Source of the DNA: Celeribacter naphthalenivorans
GTDB taxonomy: Bacteria; Pseudomonadota; Alphaproteobacteria; Rhodobacterales; Rhodobacteraceae
Assembly (NCBI RefSeq): GCF_020524585.1
Contig: NZ_JAIVLK010000010.1
Span: 1 to 64,000, forward strand
Reading direction: 5' to 3'
Length of the DNA stretch: 64,000 nt
The position numbers were made by a program, and so were the translations under genes. A model generated the notes under the pieces. It was given only the letters and a program-made list of their open reading frames with translations. It did no database searches and was not told where the DNA came from. Of this stretch, positions 42,919-51,613 are shown piece after piece (position 1 is the stretch's first letter; every line of letters begins with the position of its first letter).

Positions 42919-43854
42919 TCATCGACCCTGTCCAGAGGCAAGCGGCATATAGGTCTGTTCCAACCGCACCCGCAGATAATCCGCGGCCCGCACCGGCGGG
43001 TATTGCGGCGCACCCAGCCCCGGCAGAGGCGCGATGACGCTTTCGGGGTTGGGATCGAGGTAAAAGGCCGCGAGCGTCCTTGGCTGCACCGGCGGCAAGA
43101 CCCGATGCGGCGCGGCGCGGTACAGGTCATTGCTCCAACGCATCAACTCCTCCCCCACCAAAACCGTCAACGTCTCCGGCGTATCCGGGATGTCATACCA
43201 GCGCCCGGCGCGGTTTTGCACCTGAAGACTGGCCTCTCCGTCGGACAGAACGAGGGTCAGCGCACCGTAATCGAATTGCGGCAAATCGGCAGGGGCCTCA
43301 TGGCGTCCCCCATCCGCCGGGGTATGCGACAGGCGCAGCGTGGCGTTGGGCTCGGAGAAATGCGGTTTGAAAAAATCCTTTGGCAGATCGAGGTCGCTTT
43401 CGACCGCCCGCATGAGGCTGCGCCCGAGGCTCAGCATTTCTTTGTAATAGTCGCGCATCACGTCGCGAAACTGATCGCAATCGGGCCAGACATTGGGGCC
43501 GCGAAACGGCTCGTCCGCCAAGACACGGGGATCGTCGGGGCGCAAATCCAGGCCAATGCTGAAACTCTCCTTGCTCAAGGGTGTGCCGTCATGGCCGCCC
43601 AGACGTTCGACCCCCATGCCCGCCCAGCCGCGATTGCAATTGGAATGGCGGATGTCGAGCGGGGCCTTGTCCTCCTCAGGCAGGGCAAAGAACTCCTCCG
43701 CCGAGGCGATGACATCGCGCAAAAGCCCGCGCGGAATGCCGTGTTCTCTTAGTTGAAACACGCCTTCGCTGCGGCAGGCCCGCCCCAATTGCGCGGAAAA
43801 TCCACCCGGGTCTTTCCCCGAGATCAGGTCGTGGTGGTCCAAAATCTGTATCAT
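42919..43854 (-). CDS. Isopenicillin-N-synthase-family oxygenase with altered iron site
   Basis: 311 residues. The N-terminal DIOX_N part (FSAQLGRACRSEGVFQLREHGIPRGLLRDVIASAEEFFALPEEDK) and the C-terminal 2OG-Fe(II) domain are both present. Family members show H-x-D-[YF]-G-x-[IL]-T; here it is Q193-F-D195-Y-G-A-L-T, so the first His ligand is Gln. The distal His250 (AAPHRVLPP) and the 2OG-binding Arg259 (PRTLAAF) are present. Activity may be altered or lost. The ATG at 43854 was preferred over an upstream frame extension to 43959. Substrate unknown. Confidence 0.8.
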   Translation of the reverse strand: MIQILDHHDLISGKDPGGFSAQLGRACRSEGVFQLREHGIPRGLLRDVIASAEEFFALPEEDKAPLDIRHSNCNRGWAGMGVERLGGHDGTPLSKESFSIGLDLRPDDPRVLADEPFRGPNVWPDCDQFRDVMRDYYKEMLSLGRSLMRAVESDLDLPKDFFKPHFSEPNATLRLSHTPADGGRHEAPADLPQFDYGALTLVLSDGEASLQVQNRAGRWYDIPDTPETLTVLVGEELMRWSNDLYRAAPHRVLPPVQPRTLAAFYLDPNPESVIAPLPGLGAPQYPPVRAADYLRVRLEQTYMPLASGQGR

Positions 43855-44326
43855 ATCTGTGCTTTCAAATGACTTGTCTGCGTCCTCCTCCCCGCAATGA
43901 TCCGCAGACAGATCATCCGGTCTTTTCAAGATACACGCGCCGCACCGCGCCCAAGGCACAACCTATAAGTGTGCCGCGAAAAATCGGGCTTGTGATGAAA
44001 CGAAGGGCACAAATTTGCCCCTCTGGTCAGTTTCGATGCGGTCGGGATTTTGCCAAAGCGCTTGCAGAAAATGCGATTTCAAACCGTCCGCGCGGACAAC
44101 CTGAGCCTGCGAATTTGATCCAAACGATAAAAAACCGTCACAGAACCATCACAGAGCGTGGGTAGGCGGAGCTTTGTGCAAACCGGTGCGCGGGCGATCT
44201 GCCCGGCCCGCTTTGTCTCTCCCAAAGCAATCACGGGAGATAAGGATCGCAACGCCACAGGCCCCAAAGGGTCGCGGCGTGAACCGACAAAAGGCCCCGA
44301 GAATGGGCCAAACCGGAGACAGTGTG
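43855..44326. other. Intergenic control region between the oxygenase and ugpB
   Basis: 472 bp with no gene I can support. It contains a candidate Pho box (44135-44152) and a small hairpin GGCCC/GGGCC (44293-44309) just ahead of the ugpB ribosome site GGAGAC. The rest shows no strong repeats. Confidence 0.6.
44135..44152 (+). promoter_or_regulatory. Candidate Pho box of the ugp operon
   Basis: CCGTCAC-AGAA-CCATCAC: two 7-bp direct half-sites with a 4-bp spacer, the 11-bp period and TCAC/TCAT ends of PhoB sites (consensus CTGTCAT-AAAA-CTGTCAT). It lies 175 bp upstream of ugpB. ugp operons are classical PhoB targets, which supports the call. Confidence 0.6.
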
Positions 44327-45631
44327 ATGAACACGATCAAAATCACGGCAGCTGCTGCCACCTTCGCCCTCGCGGGCACCGCTGCTTTTGCTCAAACCGA
44401 GATCACCTGGTGGCACGCCATGGGCGGCAACCTCGGCGAGACCGTCAACAAAATCGCCGAAGGCTTCAACGCCTCGCAGGACGAGTACAAAATCACCCCG
44501 ATCTTCAAAGGCTCCTACGAAGAAACTCTGACCTCCGGCATCGCCGCTTTCCGTGCGGGCGAACAGCCGAACATCATGCAGGTCTTCGACGCCGGTTCCG
44601 CCACCGTGATCGGTGCCCAAGGCGCGACCGTGCCGGTGCAGGATCTTCTCTCCGAGAACGGCGTTGATTTCGACATCAACGACTATATCCCGGGCGTGCG
44701 TTACTTCTACGCCGACAACCAAGGCAAGATGATCGGCATGCCGTTCAACTCTTCCTCGCCGGTGATGTATTACAACGCCGACGCGCTGGCCGCCGCTGGC
44801 GTCGAAGTGCCGACCACCTACGAAGAATTCGAAGAAATCGCGCCGAAGCTCAAAGAGGCCGGTTACATCCCGCTCGTGCAAACGCACCTGCCGTGGGAAT
44901 TCGTCGAGAACTTCCATTCCCGTCACAACCTGCCGTTTGCGACCAACGCCAATGGTTATGACGGCGCAGAAGGCACCCAGATCCTCGTCAACTCCGACGA
45001 GATGAAAATGCACTTCACCAAAGTCAAAGAATGGCTCGACGAAGGTTACTTCGGCTTCTTCGGCACCGGTTGGGACGACAACCAAGCGCAATTCGAAGCC
45101 GGCAAAGCGGCGATGTACATCGGCTCCTCGGGTGACTTCGGTGGTCTGAGCACGAAAGGCATGTCCTTCGAATGGGGTTCCTCCTACCTCCCCTACTGGG
45201 CGTCCATCACCGAAGAGGGCTACCAGACCTTCATCGGCGGCGCGTCGCTCTTCGCCATGGCTGGCAAATCCGCAGAAGAAAACAAGGCCACGGCCGAATT
45301 CTTCCGCTACCTGACTTCCCCGGAAGTTCAGTACATGTGGCACCGTGAAACCGGCTACGTTCCGGTCACCACCGCCGCTTACGAGCTTGCCAAAGCAGAT
45401 GGTCACTACGACCGCTTCCCGGCCGCTGAAACCGGCCCGAAACAGCTGATGCTCGCCGCCGGTGACAACACCCGTGGCTACCGCATGGGCTTCTACGTCC
45501 AGATCCGTGACGTGGAAAACCGCGAGCTGTCCCGCGTGCTCTCCGGCGAGACCACCGTCGAGGACGCTCTGGCCACGATCGAAAAAGAGGGCAACGAGCT
45601 TCTCGCCCGTTTCGCCAAGACCCAAGGCTAA
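44327..45631 (+). CDS. ugpB: sn-Glycerol-3-phosphate-binding protein UgpB
   Basis: 434 residues from ATG 44327 (RBS GGAGACAGTGTG). Signal peptide to about residue 23 (AAATFALAGTAAFAQ). The mature protein starts TEITWWHAMGGNLGETVNKIAEGFNASQDEYKI and contains FRAGEQPNIMQVFDAGSATVIG and NSSSPVMYYNADALAAAG, all typical of UgpB in the SBP_bac_1 family. Periplasmic receptor for glycerol-3-phosphate and glycerophosphodiesters. It is followed by a 12-bp hairpin before ugpA. Confidence 0.94.
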   Translation: MNTIKITAAAATFALAGTAAFAQTEITWWHAMGGNLGETVNKIAEGFNASQDEYKITPIFKGSYEETLTSGIAAFRAGEQPNIMQVFDAGSATVIGAQGATVPVQDLLSENGVDFDINDYIPGVRYFYADNQGKMIGMPFNSSSPVMYYNADALAAAGVEVPTTYEEFEEIAPKLKEAGYIPLVQTHLPWEFVENFHSRHNLPFATNANGYDGAEGTQILVNSDEMKMHFTKVKEWLDEGYFGFFGTGWDDNQAQFEAGKAAMYIGSSGDFGGLSTKGMSFEWGSSYLPYWASITEEGYQTFIGGASLFAMAGKSAEENKATAEFFRYLTSPEVQYMWHRETGYVPVTTAAYELAKADGHYDRFPAAETGPKQLMLAAGDNTRGYRMGFYVQIRDVENRELSRVLSGETTVEDALATIEKEGNELLARFAKTQG

Positions 45632-45651
45632 TCCCGGTCTTCAAGACATCT

Positions 45652-45679
45652 CTGGCGGCCGCGTCTTCGCGGCCGCCAG
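45652..45679 (+). other. Hairpin between ugpB and ugpA
   Basis: A 12-bp perfect stem CTGGCGGCCGCG / CGCGGCCGCCAG with a TCTT loop starts 20 nt past the ugpB stop and is followed by GCTTTTGCG. It is strong but lacks a proper T run; probably a transcript-stabilising or partly terminating structure favouring ugpB. Confidence 0.78.
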
Positions 45680-45701
45680 GCTTTTGCGAAAGGTCCCTCC
45701 C

Positions 45702-46583
45702 ATGAAACGCGCAGGCTTTGCCTCCCGCTGGTTGCCGATCCTCCTTCTGGTGCCGCAGCTTTCGATCATCCTCGTCTTCTTCTACTGGCCCGCCGCCTAT
45801 GCGGTAAAATCCTCCTTCTACCTGCAAGACCCGTTCGGCTTTGGCCAAACCTTCGTCGGGCTGGAGAATTACGCCTCGCTGTCCAAGTCTGCCGAGTATT
45901 TCAAAGTCACGAATTTCACCGTGATCTTCACTGTTCTGGTGACGTTTTTCTCGCTGGCACTGGCGCTTTTGCTGGCGGTGAAGGCGGATAAGGTGATCCG
46001 AGGCGCTCGGACCTATCGCACGCTCCTGATGTGGGTCTACGCGGTCGCGCCGCCGGTCGCGGGCTTTATGGGGCTTTTGCTCTTTAACCAACGCTGGGGG
46101 CCGCTCACCGAATTTTTCGGCAGCCTCGGCTGGGACTTCAACCTGCGGGCGGATTATTTCGACACGGCCTTTGCCATGGTCGTGGTCTCCGTCTGGAAAC
46201 AGGTGCCGGTGAATTTCATCTTTTTCCTCTCCGGGCTTCAGAGCATTCCGAAATCCGTACGCGAGGCGGCCTTGATCGACAACCGCTCGGCCTCTGGCCG
46301 GTTCTGGGACGTGACCTTTCCCCTACTCGCGCCCACCGGGTTTTTCCTCCTGATCATCAACATCACCTACGCGCTCTTCGACACTTTCGGCGTCATCGAC
46401 ACGCTGGTGCAAGGCGAACCGGGCAACAACCCGATGACGCTGGTCTACAAGGTCTATGTGGATGGGTTCCGTGGCAACGACCTTGGCGGATCGTCGGCGC
46501 AATCCGTGGTGCTGATGGTGTTGGTTCTGGCGCTGACCGTGTTCCAGTTCCGCATGGTCGAAAAACGCATTCATTATACGTGA
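45702..46583 (+). CDS. ugpA: Glycerol-3-phosphate ABC transporter permease UgpA
   Basis: 293 residues, six membrane helices (for example RWLPILLLVPQLSIILVFFYWPAAYAV). The EAA loop reads SVREAALIDNRSASGRFWDVTFPLLAP. Length, helix pattern and place between ugpB and ugpE fit UgpA. It pairs with UgpE to form the channel. Confidence 0.95.
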   Translation: MKRAGFASRWLPILLLVPQLSIILVFFYWPAAYAVKSSFYLQDPFGFGQTFVGLENYASLSKSAEYFKVTNFTVIFTVLVTFFSLALALLLAVKADKVIRGARTYRTLLMWVYAVAPPVAGFMGLLLFNQRWGPLTEFFGSLGWDFNLRADYFDTAFAMVVVSVWKQVPVNFIFFLSGLQSIPKSVREAALIDNRSASGRFWDVTFPLLAPTGFFLLIINITYALFDTFGVIDTLVQGEPGNNPMTLVYKVYVDGFRGNDLGGSSAQSVVLMVLVLALTVFQFRMVEKRIHYT

Positions 46584-46627
46584 GGGAAGGATTTGATGAC
46601 CAAACGTCCTTATTCTCTCGGAGAAAA

Positions 46628-46768
46628 GCCGCGCACTCGCCTGACCGGGGGCTGGCGATCAACGTCTGCTACGGTGCGCTTTATACCAGCCATGTCCGTA
46701 GAACATCTGAGCGGCACATCTCCCTCACAAAATCGCCAGACCGCCGGACGGTCAGGCGAGTGCGCGGC
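46628..46768. repeat. 141-bp inverted-repeat element between ugpA and ugpE
   Basis: Outer arms 46628-46647 and 46749-46768 are perfect 20-bp inverted repeats (begin GCCGCGCACT, end GTGCGCGGC). Inner arms CTGGCGAT (46652-46659) and ATCGCCAG (46732-46739) are also complementary, enclosing about 72 bp. The 247-bp ugpA-ugpE gap (46584-46830) holds no convincing gene; such gaps are normally a few bases. It may be a small mobile remnant or a regulatory fold. Confidence 0.65.
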
Positions 46769-46830
46769 GGCCTGCGGCCTTGATTCCGCGCCTCCTCTCC
46801 GCATGAACTCTCACGCACTGGATCACGCTC

Positions 46831-47727
46831 ATGGCTGACATTTCCCTCTCCGCGGCCACCCCGGTCGTCCCTCGCCGCCGCTTTCGCTGGTCCACCGTGG
46901 TGGATCACGCGATCCTCATCACCGGCGCGCTTATCATGTTCCTGCCTTTGCTCATCTTGGTGCAAACCGCCTCGACGCCCGACGTCGAGACGATGAAATA
47001 CGGCCCCGGCCTCTATTTCGGCGACCAGCTCGATGACAACTTCCGCAAGGCGCTGTTCGAGGCCTCGGGGTTCTCCGGCGAGAACACCGGGCTTGCGATG
47101 TTCAAGAACTCGATGATCCTCGGGCTTGGCTTTGCTTTCGGCAAAATCATCATCGGCATGATGGCCGCCTATGCCATCGTCTACTTCCGCCTGCGCTTCG
47201 CCACTTTTGCCTTCTGGCTGATCTTCACCACGCTTCTCTTGCCGCTCGAAGTGCGCATCCTGCCGTCCTATGAGATCACACAGAAGCTGGGCCTGTTGAA
47301 CAGCTACACCGGCCTGATCGTGCCGCTCATTGCCTCCGCCACCGCGACGTTCTTTTTCCGCCAGTTCTTCCGCTCGGTGCCCGAAGAGCTGGTCGAAGCT
47401 GCACGGATTGATGGTGCAGGTCCGGTGAAATTCTTCATCGACATCCTCGTGCCGCTCTCGCAAACCATGATCGCCGCGATGTTCATCATCATGTTCGTTT
47501 ACGGCTGGAACCAGTATCTCTGGCCCACGATGGTGACCACCGAAGAGGGCATGTACACCCTCGTGCGCGGCATCAAACAGATCGTTCAGGTGCTGCAAGG
47601 CGGCAATGAAATCCCCGAATACGGACGCGCGAATGTGCTGGCGATCATCGCCGTTCTGCCGCCCGTCGCCATCGTCATTTTCTTCCAGAGCTGGTTCGTC
47701 AAGGGCCTCACGGAATCCGACAAATAA
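46831..47727 (+). CDS. ugpE: Glycerol-3-phosphate ABC transporter permease UgpE
   Basis: 298 residues, six membrane helices. The EAA loop is [29 protein letters not shown] and the C-terminal [31 protein letters not shown] is typical of UgpE. It has a charged, Arg-rich start ([15 protein letters not shown]). It is separated from ugpA by an unusual repeat-bearing gap but lies only 11 bp from ugpC. Confidence 0.95.
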   Translation: MADISLSAATPVVPRRRFRWSTVVDHAILITGALIMFLPLLILVQTASTPDVETMKYGPGLYFGDQLDDNFRKALFEASGFSGENTGLAMFKNSMILGLGFAFGKIIIGMMAAYAIVYFRLRFATFAFWLIFTTLLLPLEVRILPSYEITQKLGLLNSYTGLIVPLIASATATFFFRQFFRSVPEELVEAARIDGAGPVKFFIDILVPLSQTMIAAMFIIMFVYGWNQYLWPTMVTTEEGMYTLVRGIKQIVQVLQGGNEIPEYGRANVLAIIAVLPPVAIVIFFQSWFVKGLTESDK

Positions 47728-47738
47728 GGACAACATCA

Positions 47739-48830
47739 ATGGCTCAGGTCACTTTGGACTCCGTCCGCAAAATCTATCCGAACGGCGTCGAGGCCGTCAC
47801 CCCCGCAAGTTTTCAGATCAAGGACGGCGAATTCGTCGTTCTGGTCGGCCCCTCTGGTTGCGGGAAATCCACGCTCCTGCGCATGATCGCAGGGCTTGAG
47901 GACATCACCGAGGGCGCGCTCTGCATCGGCGAGAACGTGGTCAACACGCTCGACCCGGCGGATCGCGACATCGCCATGGTGTTTCAAAACTACGCGCTCT
48001 ACCCGCATATGACGGTGCGCAAAAACATCGCTTACGGCCTCAAAAACCGCAAAACGCCGAAAGACGTGATCGCGCAAAAGGTCGATGAGGCGGCGAAGAT
48101 GCTCAACCTCACCGATTATCTCGACCGCAAACCGGCGCAGCTTTCCGGTGGTCAGCGTCAGCGCGTCGCCATGGGCCGCGCCATCGTGCGTGACCCGGCG
48201 CTGTTCCTCTTCGATGAGCCTTTGTCGAACCTCGACGCGAAACTCCGCAACCAGATGCGGATCGAGATCAAGGCGCTTCAGCGTCGCCTCGGCGTCACTT
48301 CGATCTACGTCACCCACGATCAGGTCGAGGCCATGACCATGGCCGACCGCATCATCGTCTTGAACGGCGGCAGGATCGAACAGATCGGCACGCCCTCGGA
48401 GATTTACCACAACCCGGCCTCGACCTTCGTCGCCTCCTTCATGGGCGCGCCGCCGATGAACCTCGTGGCAGCCGAAATGCAGGACGGCAGGCTGAGCTTT
48501 GCCGGGCTGGAGCTGCCGCTGGCTTCATCGCTGCGGGGGCCGGTGACACTGGGCCTGCGGCCCGAGGATTTGATCATCGACAGCCACGGCCCGCTGGCGA
48601 TGGAGGTCGAATTGATTGAGGAACTGGGCGCGCATCGTCTGTTGCACGGTCAAGTCGACGGCCAGCGCCTCACCGTGCATCTCGCCAAAGAAGAACAGGT
48701 CGCGCTTGGCCCCCTGCGCCTGTCGTGCCGGGTGCAAAACCTTTGCCTGTTCCACCCCGAAACCGGCGCGCGTATGGAGGGCGGCTTTGCCTTCAACCTC
48801 GCGCAAACACGTCAGGAAGAACGCGTATGA
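47739..48830 (+). CDS. ugpC: Glycerol-3-phosphate ABC transporter ATPase UgpC
   Basis: 363 residues of the MalK/UgpC type: Walker [11 protein letters not shown]-loop [12 protein letters not shown], signature [15 protein letters not shown], Walker [14 protein letters not shown], and a C-terminal TOBE regulatory region ([10 protein letters not shown]...[15 protein letters not shown]). Drives uptake of glycerol-3-phosphate and its diesters. The stop overlaps the next gene by 4 bp (ATGA). Confidence 0.95.
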   Translation: MAQVTLDSVRKIYPNGVEAVTPASFQIKDGEFVVLVGPSGCGKSTLLRMIAGLEDITEGALCIGENVVNTLDPADRDIAMVFQNYALYPHMTVRKNIAYGLKNRKTPKDVIAQKVDEAAKMLNLTDYLDRKPAQLSGGQRQRVAMGRAIVRDPALFLFDEPLSNLDAKLRNQMRIEIKALQRRLGVTSIYVTHDQVEAMTMADRIIVLNGGRIEQIGTPSEIYHNPASTFVASFMGAPPMNLVAAEMQDGRLSFAGLELPLASSLRGPVTLGLRPEDLIIDSHGPLAMEVELIEELGAHRLLHGQVDGQRLTVHLAKEEQVALGPLRLSCRVQNLCLFHPETGARMEGGFAFNLAQTRQEERV

Positions 48831-49822
48831 TCTCGCTCCTCGACAGCCTGCCCCCGGTCACCGAAGCCCAACGCAACACGCTTTTGACCGCGCCGCGCAC
48901 CGCCGACGCCCATCGCGCCATGATGGCGGATGTGATGGCGATGAATGCCGTGCAAATCGGCGGCACGGCAACGCACAAGGCTTTGCCCTCTGACATCACC
49001 GTGGCCGCGTGGAATGTCGAACGGTGTCTGTTTCCGGCGGACACCGCCGCCCATCTCATGCCGCTTGCGCCCGATGTGGTGCTTCTCTCCGAGGTCGATC
49101 ACGGCATGGCCCGCACCGGCCAGCGCCACACCACCGAAGAGGTCGCCGCAGCGCTTGGCATGAGTTATGCCTATGGTGTCGAATTCTTTGAAATGGGGCT
49201 GGGCGGGCCGACCGAGCGGCATTTCTGCCAAGACGATTTCAACGCCCTCGGCTGGCATGGCAATGCGGTGCTGTCCAAGGTGCCACTTTCCAAAGTGACG
49301 CTCATTCGCCTCGACGATCACGGCCATTGGTTTTCCACGGAAAGCGGCGCCGACCCGGAGCAGCCGCGTCTTGGCGGACGCATGGCGATTGCCGCCGTGC
49401 TCCCGACAGAGGCGGGCGAGATGTGTGTCGTTTCGACCCATCTGGAAAGCAACTCCGGCGCCGCGCATCGGCATGCCCAATTCGAGCTCCTGCTCGACGC
49501 GGTAGAGGACTTCGCGCCAGGGATGCCCGTGTTGATCGGCGGCGACCTGAACACCGGCAACCACATACCGCCTCACTTCGACCATCGCGACGAGACGCTG
49601 TTCGAGCTGGGCGAAACGCGGGGCTACGACTGGGGCTTCACGGCCGAGGGCATGACCACACGTCCGTCCTTGATCACGCCGCACCCGGAGCGGGTGATGA
49701 AGCTCGACTGGATCGCCGCGCGTGACATGCGCTGTCTCGACAAGGGTGTTTTGTCGTCTCTCGACACCAACAACCGCCCGCTCGCGGATCACGATTGCGT
49801 CTGGGCACGGGTCGCGTTTTAG
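48827..49822 (+). CDS. Endonuclease/exonuclease/phosphatase-family hydrolase in the ugp operon
   Basis: 331 residues with the DNase I-like fold: [28 protein letters not shown] (metal Glu), [32 protein letters not shown] (catalytic His), IGGDLNTGN and [12 protein letters not shown] (final Asp-His). No signal peptide, so cytosolic. Because it is translationally coupled to ugpC, a role in breaking down imported glycerophosphodiesters or other phosphoesters is plausible. Typical glycerophosphodiester phosphodiesterase motifs (GDPD TIM barrel) are absent, so it would be a different fold doing a similar job. Confidence 0.85.
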   Translation: MISLLDSLPPVTEAQRNTLLTAPRTADAHRAMMADVMAMNAVQIGGTATHKALPSDITVAAWNVERCLFPADTAAHLMPLAPDVVLLSEVDHGMARTGQRHTTEEVAAALGMSYAYGVEFFEMGLGGPTERHFCQDDFNALGWHGNAVLSKVPLSKVTLIRLDDHGHWFSTESGADPEQPRLGGRMAIAAVLPTEAGEMCVVSTHLESNSGAAHRHAQFELLLDAVEDFAPGMPVLIGGDLNTGNHIPPHFDHRDETLFELGETRGYDWGFTAEGMTTRPSLITPHPERVMKLDWIAARDMRCLDKGVLSSLDTNNRPLADHDCVWARVAF

Positions 49823-50523
49823 ACGCGATCCGGCCGCAACACCGAGCTTGAAATGCTCTGCACAACCTGTTCGCGCAGCATCAGCTGCGCGTCCTCGGCA
49901 AACAGATCATCGCCGAAGTTCATGGAAAACGTCGCCCGGTTCGCGACGTTGAAAAAGCTCATCGCCGAGATTTGCCAGTGGATCACCAAAGGCGACACAT
50001 CGGGGCGAAACAGCCCGGCCTCAATGCCCCGGCGACAAATTCGGTCCAGCTGATCAATCGCCGCGATGTTGGTCGTCGCCAGCGTTTGAATGCGGGACAT
50101 GTGATTTCCGTCGTGGATGTTTTCGATCATCACGAGGCGGATGAAATCCGGGTTGTTACGGTGGTGATCGAAGGTGAATTCCACCACTTTGCGAAGCGCC
50201 TCGTCCGGCGGCAGATGGCGAATGTCGAGATTGGCCTCGGCCTCACGGACCTCGCGGTAGGCTTGATCCAGCACGGCGAGATAGAGGCTCTCCTTGTCGC
50301 CGAAATAGTAGAAAATCATCCGTTTCGAGGTTTGGGTGCGCTCGACGATGGCGCTGATCCGCGCGCCCGACAACCCGTGTGCTGCAAACTCTGCACGCGC
50401 CGCATTGAGGATGTCCGCCTTCACAGTTTCAGGGTCTTGCTTCCAAGACCGTCCTTGTGACCGCCCCTGAGAACGACCTCGAACACCGGCCTGCGCCGGT
50501 TCTGTTTTTGTCTCGCTGACCAT
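49819..50523 (-). CDS. TetR-family regulator of the quinate/shikimate cluster
   Basis: 234 residues from ATG 50523 (RBS GGAGGCGAGCT). A basic Gly/Arg/Ser-rich start with GRSQGRSQGRSW repeats precedes the HTH: ADILNAARAEFAAHGLSGARISAIVERTQTSKRMIFYYFGDKESLYLAVLDQAY. The C-terminal domain resembles the TetR_C group with HHRNNPDFIRLVMIENIHDG. Divergent from the shikimate dehydrogenase gene, with two operator-like sites in between; the likely ligand is a pathway compound. Its 3' end overlaps the hydrolase gene by 4 bp, convergently. Confidence 0.9.
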   Translation of the reverse strand: MVSETKTEPAQAGVRGRSQGRSQGRSWKQDPETVKADILNAARAEFAAHGLSGARISAIVERTQTSKRMIFYYFGDKESLYLAVLDQAYREVREAEANLDIRHLPPDEALRKVVEFTFDHHRNNPDFIRLVMIENIHDGNHMSRIQTLATTNIAAIDQLDRICRRGIEAGLFRPDVSPLVIHWQISAMSFFNVANRATFSMNFGDDLFAEDAQLMLREQVVQSISSSVLRPDRV

Positions 50524-50557
50524 AGCTCGCCTCCTCCGCCCCGCCAAAGTTGCACAT

Positions 50558-50573
50558 TTAACCACCGGGTTCA
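50558..50573. promoter_or_regulatory. TetR operator-like site 1
   Basis: TTAACC-ACCG-GGTTCA, an imperfect palindrome. It has the same 16-bp form as site 2, centre to centre 31 bp (about three DNA turns), in the divergent promoter region. Confidence 0.6.
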
Positions 50574-50579
50574 ATTGTC

Positions 50580-50610
50580 TTGACGCAATTAACCGAGTGG
50601 TTCATTCTAA
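50580..50610 (+). promoter_or_regulatory. Candidate promoter of the quinate/shikimate operon
   Basis: TTGACG (50580-50585) as -35, with a weak -10 at CATTCT (50603-50608) or TTCTAA (50605-50610). Operator site 2 lies between the two elements, which would give direct repression. Confidence 0.4.
50589..50604. promoter_or_regulatory. TetR operator-like site 2
   Basis: TTAACC-GAGT-GGTTCA, sharing both 6-bp arms exactly with site 1. It sits between the candidate -35 and -10 of the plus-strand operon. Confidence 0.6.
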
Positions 50611-50647
50611 CACCAACGAATCGTCAATACCGCTTGGGAGGAGCGTC

Positions 50648-51562
50648 TTGACCACGCCAAACGCACCCAAAACCACAACAGAGACCCCCAAGGACTCTGT
50701 CCTCACCGGCCTGATCGGTCGCGGCATCGCCCTGTCGCGCACGCCCGCCATGCATATGGCCGAGGCCCGCGCCCAAGGCATCAACGGCGTCTACCGCATC
50801 CTCGACATGGACGCGCCAGAACGTGCCAACACCTCCCTCAAAGCGCTGATCGAGCAGGCGGAAATCCTGGGCTACGACGGGTTCAACGTCACCTATCCCT
50901 ATAAGATCGAGGTCATCGAGCACCTTGATGAACTGTCAGACAACGCCCGCTCTGTCGGCGCCGTGAACACGGTGGTTTTGAAGGACGGCAAGCGCTACGG
51001 GCACAACACCGATCTTTGGGGCTTTGCCGAGAGCTTTCGCCGTGGCCTGCCCCATGCCAAACGCGACCATGCGCTTTTGATCGGCGCGGGCGGGGCCGGT
51101 GTGGCCGTGGCCCATGCCTTGGTCGATTGCGGTGTGAAGCTGCTGTCGATCACCGACACGGACCCGGCGCGCGCCGAGAGCCTTGCCGCGCAAGTCCGCG
51201 CCAATCGCCCGGATTGCACGACCTGCGCCGTGACCGACATCAAAGCGCTGGTCACCGAGGATCGCCCCGACGGCATCGTCAACGCCACGCCTGTGGGCAT
51301 GGCGAAGCTGCCCGGCACGTCTTTTCCGGTCGATCTGATCGATCCGGAGATGTGGGTCGCGGACATCGTCTATTTCCCGCTGGAAACCGAATTGCTGCGC
51401 GCCGCGCGGGCCAAGGGCTGCGCCGTGCTGCCCGGCTCCGGCATGGCGGTGTTTCAGGCGGTTCGCGCCTTTGAACTGTTCACCGGCCTGCCCGCCAGCC
51501 CGGAGCGGATGAAAGCCCGCTTCGATGCCTTTGACGAGGTCCCGCAAACGCAGGCCAGCTAA
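50648..51562 (+). CDS. Quinate/shikimate dehydrogenase (AroE family)
   Basis: 304 residues. The start is most likely TTG 50648, right after GGGAGGAG; the upstream GTG at 50597 lies inside an operator. Residues 20-125 are the shikimate-binding domain: GIALSRTPAMHMAEA, GFNVTYPYK (catalytic Lys86) and GHNTDLWGF (Asp122). Then comes an NAD(P) Rossmann fold ALLIGAGGAGVAVAHALVDCGV. After it, SITDTDPARAES has an Asp rather than the NADP-preferring basic pattern, so NAD use is possible. Co-located with a TRAP transporter and QuiC, it probably oxidises quinate/shikimate for catabolism and is not the biosynthetic AroE. Confidence 0.88.
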   Translation: MTTPNAPKTTTETPKDSVLTGLIGRGIALSRTPAMHMAEARAQGINGVYRILDMDAPERANTSLKALIEQAEILGYDGFNVTYPYKIEVIEHLDELSDNARSVGAVNTVVLKDGKRYGHNTDLWGFAESFRRGLPHAKRDHALLIGAGGAGVAVAHALVDCGVKLLSITDTDPARAESLAAQVRANRPDCTTCAVTDIKALVTEDRPDGIVNATPVGMAKLPGTSFPVDLIDPEMWVADIVYFPLETELLRAARAKGCAVLPGSGMAVFQAVRAFELFTGLPASPERMKARFDAFDEVPQTQAS

Positions 51563-51613
51563 GAATACGCACACACGACAAGACACAACAGATACGCAAA
51601 TGGGAGGAACACT

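Noticed and set aside
46593-46838. An 81-codon frame between ugpA and ugpE
   Set aside because: Although an ATG follows a ribosome-site-like GGGAAGGATTTG, the translation passes through the inverted-repeat arms, shows no domain and overlaps the ugpE start.
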